Shown here in pieces: positions 23,166 to 36,200 of a stretch of 64,000 nt of DNA; positions within the stretch are counted from its first letter, which is position 1, and each line of letters begins with the position of its first letter. This stretch comes from Nymphaea colorata (lineage: Eukaryota; Streptophyta; Magnoliopsida; Nymphaeales; Nymphaeaceae). The stretch spans positions 21,881,002 through 21,945,001 of the forward strand of contig NC_045148.1 in the NCBI RefSeq assembly GCF_008831285.2, given 5' to 3'. The position numbers and the translations under genes are program-made. Below the pieces are notes generated by a model that worked only from the letters and a program-made list of their open reading frames with translations, did not search any database and had not been told where the DNA came from.

Positions 23166-25825
23166 GAAGGTGCAACAGAGATTATTGAAGAAGAAGAGGC
23201 TGGGGAGCAATTGAATGTTGGTGAGATTCCAACAGAGGGATAGAAGCAATTGATGAAGAAAATGAAGACGATGTTGCAGATGACGAGGATTATCGTTGAA
23301 TCATGAAAGATGATGACAACATGTTTCGAACATATGAATTGTGATGTAATCTAATTCTCTTCGGCATGCTAAGAGGATCTTATTATGTCATTTTGAGTCT
23401 CTGATTTCTTATTTCGGAATGTGTTGTTCATATACATGAATGTTCCTTTCAATACATTTTTCTTAATTTTTTCTGATTTTTTGCTCATTTTTTCTGATTA
23501 TTTATGTTATTTTTCTTTTTCTTTTTTTTAATATTTTTAAAAAATTAGAAAATTAAATTTACGATACATGTGATACGTTACGATATAGCATATAGGTTGA
23601 CCTGACTGATACGCGATATGCTACGCCTTTTACAACATTGGCTGGGACTGCTCAATAGAGATTACGCCCACCTCCTTGACAGAACTAAGAAAATCCTTAA
23701 GGAGGAAGATGAAGACATGACCATCTATGCCTTACAGCCCTGCAGCCAAGCTGAGAATGTCGTGAGCTTAGTAATGGCTGATTCCGACCAAGGAGTAGCA
23801 GCCTCCAACAGAAAAAAAACCGGAGGAAAGGAACCAGTGTACAGGCTAAGGGAAGTGACCAGCCCACAGCTAAATGAGCAATGTCATCTCAGGCCGAGAG
23901 GAAGAAAATCCTCAACCAAGGAGGACAGCTTATGCCCGGGCAACCGCAACCACCGCAGTCAACGAGGTTCATTGGAGGACATCAAAGGTGGCATCACCAA
24001 CCTCGAACACACATACCACTTAGCGTAGCTTCTTCCAGAAATGTGTTGCAGCAGCCTAGGAGGGGTGGCTGCACCGTTCCCAGTCACAACATATGGTGGT
24101 GGAACCTCAGGCGTAATCAGTCCTCTATCCTTGAGCAGGAAGACAAAGGTGCTGTCCCTCCATTGGCTTTAGGTTATACGAGGACTCCACTGGTAGGGGC
24201 AGGTTTCGGATGACCAACATGGGGCACGAGTTAGAAGACGCTCAAGGCAGAAGCGTGCCATAGTGCAGTCTTCTTCCTACCGAAGAGCTATCATGGGAGA
24301 ACTTCATTGGTAAGGACAATGCTCGCTTGGTTCAAATAGGGCTGCCGGAAACTAAACTGAAGAGCTTACATCCTCGGCAGCATAGGGTGAGGCAGCATCA
24401 TTACAGCTGGGGCAGTTCTATCAAAAACCACCCTACCATGGCTGAGAAGCAGAGACATCTTCTTTGGGACCCCGGCGGAAGGAAGCACCACTTAGGGAGT
24501 GCTTGCCGTCATGGTGACAGGCGAGACTCCAAGGAGCCTGAGGGCAGGCTCCATTTTAAGAGGGGTGGATCTAATTTGATCCTACCGTCGGCCAGCGATG
24601 ACGGTGCAGGCGGACGGAGGCATGGTTGCAAGACTCATCACTGCTGGGCCAGGCAAGGGCAGCCACTTGCTTCATTTCCCAAAGAGCCTCTCCGTTGCTA
24701 GGGAGGTTAACAATGGGCCAGTATCAGGCCTGGCGTCAGTTTAATGCAAGAATCCAGCTACGGGCCAGCTACCAGCCTTGAGCAACCTGCAACTTCAGCC
24801 AACGACAGCCAAAGTTGACCCAGCACTCGGCCAGGTGCAACCAAGGTGAACTCAACCTTGTTCGGTTAATGGGTTGAGTGAAGCTCATTCAGCATGAGTT
24901 CTGGGTGAGACACATTCCTCTTGTGATGCAGGACACAACGACATGAGGACACAGTTGCATGACACAACCAACATGTCTCCAAGCGGGACACATCCTTGTG
25001 TATGGGGGACATGGCGTGGAGCTAGGGACAAAGCAGTGGGGCACTGGGCAACACAAGCCTCATAGACACGGGTCTGAACATGTACCTCAGGCCGGGTTTG
25101 GGTAGTCTATAAATCCAAAGCTCAGACCTGCACTCCCTTTTTGAGTTGGATCGATGTAATGGGTTGGGCTTAGTCCTGGACCCGACTTATAATCTATATC
25201 ACCCGATTTTTGTATGCAACCCGGGATGAGACGCCGAGTCAAGTGATCAAACGGTCGACTGAACCGGTTCAACCATTCAGCTTCAAGCACGAGGAGGAGG
25301 ATGACCTATGGTAGCTTCCAACCTCTGGCGACCTGCTCCAAGCGACAGCACGGTTCCAGTGTGCAGTGGTGTGGGTTCCCTACGTGAGGGCATGGACAAC
25401 TGGTGGCCAGGCAACATCATTCGGTCAGACGGTAGCTTTTCTTGGTCGGCAGAATGCAGGCAGTCCTCTCCTCTACAAAACCCTCTTCTTGCTGAGTTAG
25501 CTGGTGGTGATAAACACCACCTCGACCATAAGCCTCGACCTGCTGTTCTGACAGCAGATAGTAATCCACATAACAGTGGAAGAAAGGAGCTGCATTTCCG
25601 ACGATTAATCCCATCTCCGACCACTTCAGGCCCCTCCTGGCAGTTTTCTCTGTGGATCTGAGAGCCTGCCAGTAGTGTTAATCACCGCCGACGAAACGAG
25701 TACTCCACCCTGTCGACCCCTCACGGTGACAGGCCTCTTCAACAGTAGGAAGCATTGTTTGGTGGCTCATCGGTGATAGCTCCAAGTGTCTTTCCCAATG
25801 CTTTGGCCTAATCTTCTGCATGCTA
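23166..25825 (+). mobile_element. Probable interior of the LTR element, no recognisable gag-pol
   Basis: Between the hAT relic and LTR-like block B lie GC-richer sequences with broken open frames: 23618-24028 is charged and lysine-rich, 23881-24213 is glutamine/proline-rich with QPQPPQSTRFIGGHQRWHHQ, and there are further frames to 24701. The composition suggests a decayed gag-like or untranslated interior, but no protease, integrase or reverse transcriptase motif is present. That fits a non-autonomous (LARD-like) element. CGATACATGTGATACGTTAC-type words near 23560-23610 look like the 3' tail of the hAT element. Function is inferred from position only. Confidence 0.35.
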
Positions 25826-26785
25826 CGGTTCCAACGAGCCCAAGCTCGACAGGAACCATCACTAGAGCTGGCCGGAATATCTAGATTCTCGGCTGCCTCC
25901 CCTAGCTGTGATTTCTTCTTCAGCGTAAGGAGCAGGCCGACCAACCACCGTCTCAAACATTCAAAAATTCAGAGTTATCTATTCGATCATTCCCTCACCT
26001 CGAGATTGCTCAGTAAGTATCATCTTGGAGTCCTCTTTCCAATGCACCGATGCTCAACTTGATCCGACATTAGAGTTGGCCAGAATCTGGTGATTTCCGC
26101 TTGCCTGTTGGCAGCCTTGGTTGCAGCTCAATCCTGCGCGTGGAACAGCCCGACAATTACTGCTTCCAACTTTGAAAGATCGGCATTGATTCCATAGACC
26201 CCTTTCGTCGAGAAATTGAACGTGCAGCACTGCCCGGGAGTCCCACTTCCAGCGCACCGGTGCTCAACCGGAACTAATGTCGTAGCCAGCCAAAATCGAA
26301 GCTTTTCCGATCCCCTATTTTTGAGACTGCAGACCCTGTTGTGGTAGAATGAATCTCTTTTCATAGGGCCATAACTTTGGATTCAATGCCGAAAATCTAA
26401 AAGAGTGTGTTCATCATCTTCCTTTCTTCCTCACGGTTCCAACAAACCATAGCACGAGAAATCTGAGCAAAAATCCAAAATCTGTAGAGGTGAAGCTAAC
26501 CCTATCTTTCGGCAGAAGACTGAAGATCCTCGAGATAGGTAGGGCAACCAGACCTCCAACAGTTAATTTAAAAATTCGCATTGTCTCCACCAACGTCCTC
26601 TCATCATAAAATCAGACATGTAGCATAGTCTGGGAGTTGCGCTTCCATCGCACTGGAGCTCAACCGGAGAAGTGGCCAGAATCGGTCCGAACAACAGGTT
26701 TTACGACCACATGTTTCTAAGACTGTTGTTCCCGCAACAGCAGAATAGAGCCCTGCTCAACGGGCCTGGTGGGTCACAGCAGTGG
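25826..26785 (+). mobile_element. LTR-like block B
   Basis: A second copy of the block at 20845-21945, in the same orientation, with similar order and many substitutions. It ends with GGTGGGTCACAGCAG just before a primer-binding site. A true 3' LTR would be followed by host DNA, not by a primer site. So this is either the 5' LTR of a second element or the shared LTR of a tandem (LTR-interior-LTR-interior) recombinant. The divergence from block A says the copies are old. Confidence 0.6.
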
Positions 26786-26797
26786 TGGTATCAGAGC
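26786..26797 (+). promoter_or_regulatory. Second retrotransposon primer-binding site
   Basis: TGGTATCAGAGC, followed by C, is again the perfect initiator Met-tRNA complement, placed directly after LTR-like block B. Confidence 0.8.
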
Positions 26798-26801
26798 CGA
26801 G

Positions 26802-27129
26802 GTAGCCCACCGTTTGCATTAGTTCTTGTAGTGCATTTTCAAGTAGTCCTCCTTGGAATGCTGGACTATGACCCCATATGCTTATTTTGCAGCCTTTGGC
26901 ATTCATTTTCTTTCTATGTAGCCCACCATTTTCTTGACCTAAACATGCAACTTTTGTAGAACTTCACAAAACTCGACCTCCGAACTGGCTTCTTCACTTT
27001 GAGACAAATTAAAGTAGCCACATTGAACTTTGATGTTGTTGACATGTGGAACTTTTCTTTATAAAATCTCTAGGGTAGTTTGTTTGTCATTAAAGTAGCC
27101 CACCGTTTGCATTAGTTCTTGTAGTGCAT
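26802..27129 (+). repeat. 35-bp direct repeat pair behind the primer-binding site
   Basis: GTAGCCCACCGTTTGCATTA GTTCTTGTAGTGCAT occurs perfectly at 26802-26836 and again at 27095-27129. A partial third copy (GTAGCCCACCATTTTCTTGACC) is near 26918. The 293-bp spacing and perfect identity suggest a short duplication inside the element interior. Confidence 0.85.
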
Positions 27130-27239
27130 CTCATTGCAATGTGGCTTCTTTGCTAACTCTTCTTTCTTTTCCATGCATATTGTGTAGCACCTGAACACTA
27201 TAAGCTGGTTGCTGAGACAAAGTTCCCAGTAATTTTATA

Positions 27240-28122
27240 TCTCAGTCCACATTCAAATTCATTTGTTGATATGTACAGTATACTATAAAATATATACTAC
27301 ATACATGTATTGTATATATGTTAACGTTTATCTATATATGTATATTAACATACCATATACTATATAAGTATACACATGTCATATATATAATAGATATATG
27401 TATTATATTCCACATATATGTATATACCATTATATTATAGTATAATATAGTACATATGTACATACAAATATAGTTTCAAATGTTATACATATTATGCATA
27501 TACATACATATATATGTAATATGTTTATATATATATGTATATATATGTTTATATATGTATGTGTGTATATATATATATATATGATGTAATACATTAATAT
27601 GATTACACTTGTATATATCGATAGTATGTAACTATGTTATATAGTATCCATCTATGTCGCATGGGTGCGGGTGCGGCAAGAGCATATATATATATATATA
27701 TATACACACACGTTATTTGTTATATATGTAATTTATTTGTGTATATTTTTAATTTTTTTATCAAGCTTATCTTACTCTCATGAAAATTCAAAGTTTTATT
27801 AACTAGACTAAAGGGGGGGGAGGGGGAGAGAGAGAGAGGAAGGAAAAAAGGAAGAGGAAAAGATAGGAGAAGGGAAAAAAAAGAACAAGAGAAAAGAATA
27901 ACAAATGCCGTCAGGAGCATCCCATTAGGTTTGATCGAGTCGAATGACGTGCCAGGCTGCACCTGGATTGGTGCGGCCACGCCACCATAGTTCGTGCACC
28001 CATGTGACTTACTTTATAACATGTTATATTACATATGCAATACATAATTTATTATATATGTATATATATATGTTATGTAACATATATAATACACACACAC
28101 ACACACGCACACACACACACAC

Positions 28123-28174
<52 letters not shown>

Positions 28175-28600
28175 CATTTATGTTTATATTACATATATGT
28201 AGTACATGTAATATATTGTGTATATAAAGTGTACATATAGTTGTATGTATATAATATTATAGTATATGACGTAAATATGTATATGTATACATAACTATAA
28301 ATAATATAGTTATATATGTATATTTATATGAATAATATAGTTATATATGTATATGTAAATATGTATATGTATATGAATAATATTATATATGTAATGTATA
28401 TATGACATCATAAATGTAGTATTTTACTATATAACGTATATGTAAATGTTTAATATATATATAATACATAAAATATATGACATATATGATATTTGTATAT
28501 TTATAATATCCGTATACATTAACATATAACATGTAGGTAACTATGTGATCTATACGTATTATGCCTGACATATACTAAGTATTCATGCAGAACAATCATA
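27240..28600. repeat. Long TA/CA-rich simple-sequence tract
   Basis: Composed mainly of TATATG/ATATAC words. Pure (TA)n occurs at about 27569-27590, 27690-27706 and 28126-28171, and (CA)n at 28093-28123. There are short G-rich and A-rich islands at about 27815-27900. No genes are present. Open frames here are artefacts of simple sequence. Confidence 0.85.
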
Positions 28601-30350
28601 AATGCTAAACATGAAAAAATTAGTAACTGAGCATTCTTGGTGTCCCTCAAGGCCAGCGCACTCACAGTGACAACACCTGAGTTTGGAAACTAGTCCCAAG
28701 CGGGAGTAGCAGAATTACGAATGGGGCTTGGAAGCACATTGGAAAGCAAACAGTAAGGTGCTTTTGAAGTGTCTTGAGAGCACCATTTAAAGAAAGAAGC
28801 CAGCTTCCCTTGTGACCAGAACTGTGCTTCCCATTCAGGCAATTGATGCAAACTTCTTTTTTCTGACTCATTTAAAACTAAACAGGGTTCCGAGGAAAAC
28901 AAAATGTGAGATATTTTTTTCATGTAGTTTACATTTTTTTTTTCATGTGGTCCTCACTACCAAGCCGCGTGATTTTAAATAGCCACAAATATGAGCCAGC
29001 TGGAGCATCATTCTCTATCCACATACAAAGATGACTCTTTTGTCCCTCTCAATTAAAAATACATTAACAAAAGGGTTTTGAGAATTCCTTTTAAGAAATG
29101 ACCACAGGACGAAGGCTAGAATAGACCGCACGAGCAACCACGAAGGAAATGTGAATTTGGCCTTTGACGGCCAGAGGCTCACCAAAGTTTTCCGGTCTTC
29201 CGTAGTGTGCAGCATTTCCTTCCTGCTGCATAAACCACCAATTAGGGATACGTACCCGATCGGTGCAAGTTCTTGAAATTGTTTACATCCTGATCATCAT
29301 CAATCATCAACCATCCCCATGAACGTCTCTCACATATGTATCGAAGAACGGAGTTCTCATCAGCTATCAGGCGGTTTCTTGTTTCTGGCCTCTGCGATGA
29401 AGTCAAACGGATAAGAAGAAGGCACGCGGCGGCCGTAAGGACTGCATCTTTTGTTTATAATGTGATTGACGCAAGAAGAGCAGTAAACACATTTGCTTCG
29501 ACTATCCTCAAGAACCAAGGTTCCAAAGGCCTAAATCAATGCAATTTCTTCCTTTTCACTTTTAGCTTTCAGAAAGGGGAAGCTAATAATCCCACTCTAT
29601 GGGAGGAGTTGACTACAGTAGTTGCATAATCTCACTCTATTTAAAAACCTTGATCCGATTAATCCCACTCTATATAAATATTTGCCCAAGCTTAAAACTT
29701 AATTATGCAAAAAGTTTGGAGTTTGAAACTTGAATGTTTGATCTTTGTTTATAAGTTATATTTTTTGCTGGCTAGTTGTTTCTTAACTTGGTACTTAGCT
29801 ATCGTTTGCTTCATGATCTACTTTTGGGTCACTTCCAGTTCATTTCTTGGTTCCTACTTCCAAAAATTTGTAGGGGTCTCTCTACTCGCTCCCGATTCCA
29901 TACTAACCCTGGTCCCGAGAACAGAAGCAAATGTGAATAAGTGCTTGGTGTTTTAACTAACTTTTAATAATTATGCTTTAGATAACTTATTCCTTATCGT
30001 CTAGTTATAATGTTATCTGTTTTTGGGAAACAATAAGATTGATAGTGCTAGTCCATGACTAATTTTTGTCTTATTTTGATAATTGCAGAATGTTGATATG
30101 GATAACTTTGATGACTTTGGCACCAATTTGTTTACAGCGTCTGAGACTTCCTGCTTGGGCACAGGCTTTGATGAAAACGAGCTAAAATCTGTTAGTTGAT
30201 TGGTCATGAAACTCAAAGTCTGAATAGCGGATAGGTTAAACAAGCTGTCTGGCTGGTTGAGGGGCACTTCAAGTGTAAGATTCAAACCTTAAGGGGCATT
30301 GATACGTAAAAAACTGAAAATTAATGAAATTTTTGTTTGTAAATAGTTTA
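28601..30350. other. Non-coding DNA with unassigned open frames
   Basis: Minus-strand frames at 28690-28923 and 29015-29215 have protein-like composition but match nothing I know. The plus frame 29336-29629 begins with a basic, arginine-rich segment (RRFLVSGLCDEVKRIRRRHA) that could be a former organellar leader, but it has no second exon or motif. No RNA genes were seen. Confidence 0.3.
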
Positions 30351-30352
30351 CT

Positions 30353-30420
30353 TTTTTTGGGTTGGTGTTGGCAAGTGCCCACAGTAGCAATAATGTAGCT
30401 CTGCCATTGGGTCACAGTAG
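30353..30420 (+). repeat. Short palindromic dispersed motif (copy 2 of 4)
   Basis: TTGGTGTTGGCAAGTGCCCACAGTAGCAATAATGTAGCT-type phrase, ending GCTCTGCCATTGG, aligned to the motif at 14655 and 32602. It is the most diverged copy. Confidence 0.35.
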
Positions 30421-30558
30421 CTAAGTTTTCACTATGGTCTACATGCTATGCATCCCCATTTTTGGCTGCTGTAAATATCATTTTTTTGTTAATACAAGTC
30501 CAGAGTCTAACTCCCACCATCTTCCATAGGAAACCTGAGCTGCTAATTACCCTGGATC

Positions 30559-30970
30559 TAGAGATGTCAGCATATCCGATTTGGATCAGATATCTGACCA
30601 AACTCTATTGAAAAAAATCAGATATGAAAAAGAAAATATTTGGTTAATAAGGCAGATCATATTTGTATTTGAGAAATGACATATGATTGGAATCATATAT
30701 ACATAATATCCTATCATATTCGGATTCATTGGATTTATTTTTAAAGAAATATCCTATATCTAATGCTCTTAAATTCTAGAAAACTGGCTAAATTTGGTTC
30801 AAAATTCGCATTCGGATTCAGATTCAGATATGAATGTAAAAGTCAATTGTGAAATCAGATTTTGAATTTGGATTCAGATATAAATTTCTTTTTTTTTCAA
30901 ATACAAATATTCAAAAAAGTGGATATAGTTAAAAGTATATCTGATTCGAATGTGATCTGCTGACATCCCT
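30559..30970. mobile_element. TIR element of the GATCCGAAT family, complete copy 1
   Basis: Both ends are visible: GAGATGTCAGCATATCCGAT at the left, and at the right GATCTGCTGACATCCC, its imperfect inverted repeat over about 30 bp. TA flanks both outer edges. The interior is made of short GGATTCAGATTC-type words and has no coding capacity. A non-autonomous DNA transposon of about 410 bp is the simplest reading; the superfamily cannot be fixed from a 2-bp target duplication. Confidence 0.7.
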
Positions 30971-31280
30971 ACTATTTCCACATAAATTGTCCAACTCAAC
31001 TCCAAGATCAGAAGACAAAGATGCAGCCCCTGAGAAATGAATTAGCATGGGATTTGCAATTGGAAAGAAAGCAACAGGCAAGCTTAGCATCGCAAAGAGG
31101 TGCTGATACACTCTTTCTTAAGCTTATCAATGGTAAAAAAGAGCGACAAATTAGCCAGATGTGGGCTGGTATGAGCAGCTGCCGGCAGGGTCAACAGCTT
31201 TTCAATCAGGAGTGGACTTGGATTGTGGATCTAGCCATAGGAGCTGCCACCCTAGTTTGCCTGTCATATGCCATCAGCCA

Positions 31281-31731
31281 TAGGGATGTCAACGGATCAG
31301 ATTCGAATAAAATATACTCTTAACCATATGTAGCTGCTTTTTCAAAAATTCACGTGTTCATATTTGAATTCTGATTTGAACATCAGTGAATAAAAGTCAT
31401 ATCTAAGTCTGAAATCCAATTTTGCAATCTGAATATGATCTGAATCCAACTTTGCATTCACTTCTTAATCTGAATTTTGAACCAAATCTAGCCGACTTTC
31501 AATATATAAGAGTGTTAGATGTATGATACTTGTTTAAAACTAAATCTGATCTGAATTTGAATCTGATCAAATATTTACATATATCTGAATCCGAATCCAA
31601 TGGAATGTCATTTCTTAAATCCAAACCTGATCTGATTTTTCCATTGGACATTATATTTTCTTTTCTATAACTGGTTTTTCAGAATGGTTTGGTTGGATAT
31701 CTGATTCAAATCGAATATATTGACATCCTTA
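31281..31731. mobile_element. TIR element of the GATCCGAAT family, complete copy 2
   Basis: The left end TAGGGATGTCAACGGATC and right end ATATATTGACATCCTTA form an inverted repeat flanked by TA. The interior is collinear with 835-1130 and 53080-53465. It is about 450 bp with no coding capacity. It lies only about 300 bp from copy 1 in the window. Confidence 0.75.
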
Positions 31732-32594
31732 CTTAACCAGAAATGCCTATCTCCACCACTGGAAAGGGGAGTCAAAGACGCACCATGATATGCGCATGAT
31801 ACTACTACTTGATTCTAGCCGAAGTGGCCACAGGTATTGGCAGATGATCTGTGTTTCAAATCTAGGAAATGATGAGATCATTCAACCTTCTTCGATGCAC
31901 ATTTCAGTTCCTTTCTTTCCAAGGTCTAGAGAAGTAGCACCCATAAGAATGGAACTAAGGATGTACTGTCAGCGCCCCCTCAAGCCAAGTAGCTATGCTA
32001 TGGCATGTCAATTCCAAATAGTTGACTACAATATATCACATCACTGACCTGAAAAAAAAAATTGAATGTATAGATAACAGTAATTTAAGTTTGAAGCAAT
32101 ACTTGACGAACAATATACTAGAGAAAGTAGACCATGTAATTGAATAGTTTTGATGCGAGTGATTCCACAAACATCAACATAAGTCATTCATGCATCTCAT
32201 TCATTCAGCATCATTCATCAAATATCATGACTTGGACGCGTCAATGGATTGAAACTCACAAGATCTTGAGAGGTAGGTCGGCCTATTGCCTTCTTTATTA
32301 CATATATGAGATGTATCATTTCTACCAATCTGCTGATTTGTTCATTTGGAAGTTCTACAGTGTCATGCCTCATTTCTTTCAGCACCAACTATTTAATTGG
32401 AATGGACAGAGCCTTGTCCATATCATTAGATAAAAATAATGCCATTGTGTTTGTCATTCAAATAGCAGTGGTGGAGTAAAAACGAATAGCTGGAGGGACC
32501 CTTCTTTAAAAACATTTCCATCTTTAGGGGGCACCTATATATGTATAAAAGAAAAAAAAAATTAAATTTGCTAATGTAAAAAATAAAGAAATTT

Positions 32595-32648
32595 TAAAGA
32601 GCTGGTGTGGGCAGCTTAGCCCACATGTGGCTAAGCCACTGCCAAAGA
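32595..32648 (+). repeat. Short palindromic dispersed motif (copy 3 of 4)
   Basis: AGAGCTGGTGTGGGCAGCTT then AGCCCACATGTGGCTAAGCCACTGCC. It shares the GGTGTGGGCAGCT, CCACATGTGGCT and GCCACTG blocks with the 14655 copy, preceded by the same kind of A-rich stretch. It is probably the end of a transposon; the opposite end was not found. Confidence 0.55.
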
Positions 32649-32987
32649 GGGTCAAAACGATAACATAGTGGCCAGGGAAGAGACACATTCAGTCATGTAC
32701 TTCGTCTTCGAAATTCTCTTGCGACATTGTCATACTAGCATGTAAGATTCAATCATGTATTCAGTTTTCAAAACATCTCTTGGTGGTTTTTTCATACTAC
32801 TGTCTAAGGGAAAAGAAATATTCAATCATGTACTTCATTTTTTAAACCTCTCTTGATACTTCCTCATATTAATATGCAGCCAGAATGCAAAGTTTTATAG
32901 GAATAATCTGACTGCACACCAATTTGATGGAAAAACCATACGGCAAGGCAATGCTATGACATACCCAAGCTTTTTCTACATGACCGG

Positions 32988-33205
32988 AATCGAGCTTGCT
33001 TCAAGTTGATATATGGTATCTAGATTCTAGGGCAACACATCACATGGCAGTAGATATTGGCAATGCTATCACCAACAAAAATGAATGTAAAGTTGATCTC
33101 ACACTGTTTGGTAACTTCACATTTTTTTCCCTCCATATTAAAAAATTTGATCTCAAAGATGCTTTACATGTTAATGTGCACTAAGAAAAATATGTTGTTT
33201 GTGTT
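32988..33205 (+). pseudogene. Copia element, protease and pre-integrase region (left part)
   Basis: WYLDSRATHHMA is the retropepsin active-site region of a plant Copia polyprotein, with Arg in place of the Gly of the usual DSGATHH. Downstream, in the same frame and then in a shifted one, FDLKDALHVNV and KKNMLFVAKL-like sequence correspond to the segment leading into the GAG-pre-integrase domain. The reading frame breaks near 33182. The element continues directly into the tandem array and resumes as reverse transcriptase beyond 38996. An upstream gag region or LTR is not recognisable. Confidence 0.75.
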
Positions 33206-36200
33206 GCCAAACTTACACATGATAATCACCATTTCTTTGACTTTTGTCCTCACAAATTTATGGTTAAAGATCATTAGAAATGAAAAGTTTTAGTCCAAGG
33301 CACGAACGAGAAAAAATTATACAAGCAAAGTGCTTCGATGTTTGTGCATAAACAGTTCAAACAAGAAAGCCTTTATGAAAATTTTGGCTGCACTTGTGAC
33401 CTTCATTTTTTTCTATTTGAGAATAATTAGATTTAAAGTCAAACCATGTGGTTTTATATTGAATATGAACTTTATAAAGGATATATATGTTATGGCTGCT
33501 CACTCTTGCAATACATACATTTCTCAACATACTGTTTCCTATTAAGAAAACCGTTTGCAGTTTTTAAATGCGATTAATTAATTAAAAAACTAATTGTAAT
33601 TGAAACTAAACCAAATAATCCAAGCCCCATTTCCAATGCAATTCAAGAGACATTCAAAATATATCTTGCCCAAAATGAAACTTTGTCTATCTTCATCAAC
33701 CCATAGCTTGGTCAAGAATATATCATGAATCACCTATTTGTACATGAAGCCCATGTCCCATCAACCAACCAAGAGAATAAGAAAGGAAAGGAAATCATGA
33801 AGTGGAACTGGAGTTTAGACCCATCCAGTGAAAGACGTACAATAATAGAACTAATTAATTTGAACTCACCATATGATTAACCAATCTATGGATGAAACAA
33901 GAGCATTAAATGCTTATTTTCCATCCAAAGCCAAACTTACACATGATAATCACCATTTCTTTGACTTTTGTCCTCACAAATTTATGGTTAAAGATCATTA
34001 GAAATGAAAAGTTTTAGTACAAGGCACCAACGAGAAAAATTTATACAAGCAAAGTGCTTCGATGTTTGTGCATAAACAGTTCAAACAAGAAAGCCTTTAT
34101 GTAAATTTTGGCTGCACTTGTGACCTTCAGTTTTTTCTATTTGAGAATAATTAGATTTAAAGTCAAACCATGTGGTTTTATATTGAATATGAACTTTATA
34201 AAGGATATATATGTTATGGCTGCTCACTCTTGCAATACATACATTTCTCAACATACTGTTTCCTATGAAGAAAACCGTTTGCAGTTTTTAAATGCGATTA
34301 ATTAATTAAAAAACTAATTGTAATTGAAACTAAACCAAATAATCCAAGCCCCATTTCCAATGCAATTCAAGAGACATTCAAAATATATCTTGCCCAAAAT
34401 GAAACTTTGTCTATCTTCATCAACCCATAGCTTGGTCAAGAATATATCATGAATCACCTATTTGTACATGAAGCCCATGTCCCATCAACCAACCAAGAGA
34501 AGAAGAAAGGAAAGGAAATCATGAAGTGGAACTGGAGTTTAGACCCATCCAGTGAAAGACGTACAATAATAGAACTAATTAATTTGAACTCACCATATGA
34601 TTAACCAATCTATGGATGAAACAAGAGCATTAAATGCTTATTTTCCATCCAAAGCAAACTTACACATGATAATCACCATTTCTTTGACTTTTGTCCTCAC
34701 AAATTTATGGTTAAAGATCATTAGAAATGAAAAGTTTTAGTCCAAGGCACCAACGAGAAAAAATTATACAAGCAAAGTGCTTCGATGTTTGTGCATAAAC
34801 AGTTCAAACAAGAAAGCCTTTATGAAAATTTTGGCTGCACTTGTGACCTTCATTTTTTTCTATTTGAGAATAATTAGATTTAAAGTCAAACCATGTGGTT
34901 TTATATTGAATATGAACTTTATAAAGGATATATATGTTATGGCTGCTCACCCTTGCAATACATACATTTCTCAACATACTGTTTCCTATGAAGAAAACCG
35001 TTTGCAGTTTTTAAATGCGATTAATTAATTAAAAAACTAATTGTAGTAGAAACTAAACCAAATAATCCAAGCCCCATTTCCAATGCAATTCAAGAGACAT
35101 TCAAAATATATCTTGCCCAAAATGAAACTTTGTCTATCTTCATCAACCCATAGCTTGGTCAAGAATATATCATGAATCACCTATTTGTACATGAAGCCCA
35201 TGTCCCATCAACCAACCAAGAGAAGAAGAAAGGAAAGGAAATCATGAAGTGGAACTGGAGTTTAGACCCATCCTGTGAAAGACGTACAATAATAGAACTA
35301 ATTAATTTGAACTCACCATATGATTAACCAATCTATGGATGAAACAAGAGCATTAAATGCTTATTTTCCATCCAAAGCCAAACTTACACATGATAATCAC
35401 CATTTCTTTGACTTTTGTCCTCACAAATTTATGGTTAAAGATCATTAGAAATGAAAAGTTTTAGTACAAGGCACCAACGAGAAAAATTTATACAAGCAAA
35501 GTGCTTCGATGTTTGTGCATAAACAGTTCAAACAAGAAAGCCTTTATGTAAATTTTGGCTGCACTTGTGACCTTCAGTTTTTTCTATTTGAGAATAATTA
35601 GATTTAAAGTCAAACCATGTGGTTTTATATTGAATATGAACTTTATAAAGGATATATATGTTATGGCTGCTCACTCTTGCAATACATACATTTCTCAACA
35701 TACTGTTTCCTATGAAGAAAACCGTTTGCAGTTTTTAAATGCGATTAATTAATTAAAAAACTAATTGTAATTGAAACTAAACCAAATAATCCAAGCCCCA
35801 TTTCCAATGCAATTCAAGAGACATTCAAAATATATCTTGCCCAAAATGAAACTTTGTCTATCTTCATCAACCCATAGCTTGGTCAAGAATATATCATGAA
35901 TCACCTATTTGTACATGAAGCCCATGTCCCATCAACCAACCAAGAGAAGAAGAAAGGAAAGGAAATCATGAAGTGGAACGGGAGTTTAGACCCATCCAGT
36001 GAAAGACGTACAATAATAGAACTAATTAATTTGAACTCACCATATGATTAACCAATCTATGGATGAAACAAGAGCATTAAATGCTTATTTTCCATCCAAA
36101 GCCAAACTTACACATGATAATCACCATTTCTTTGACTTTTGTCCTCACAAATTTATGGTTAAAGATCATTAGAAATGAAAAGTTTTAGTCCAAGGCACCA

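Noticed and set aside
27944-28571. Tyr/Ile/His-rich open frames in the TA/CA tract
   Set aside because: Pure products of simple-sequence repeats.
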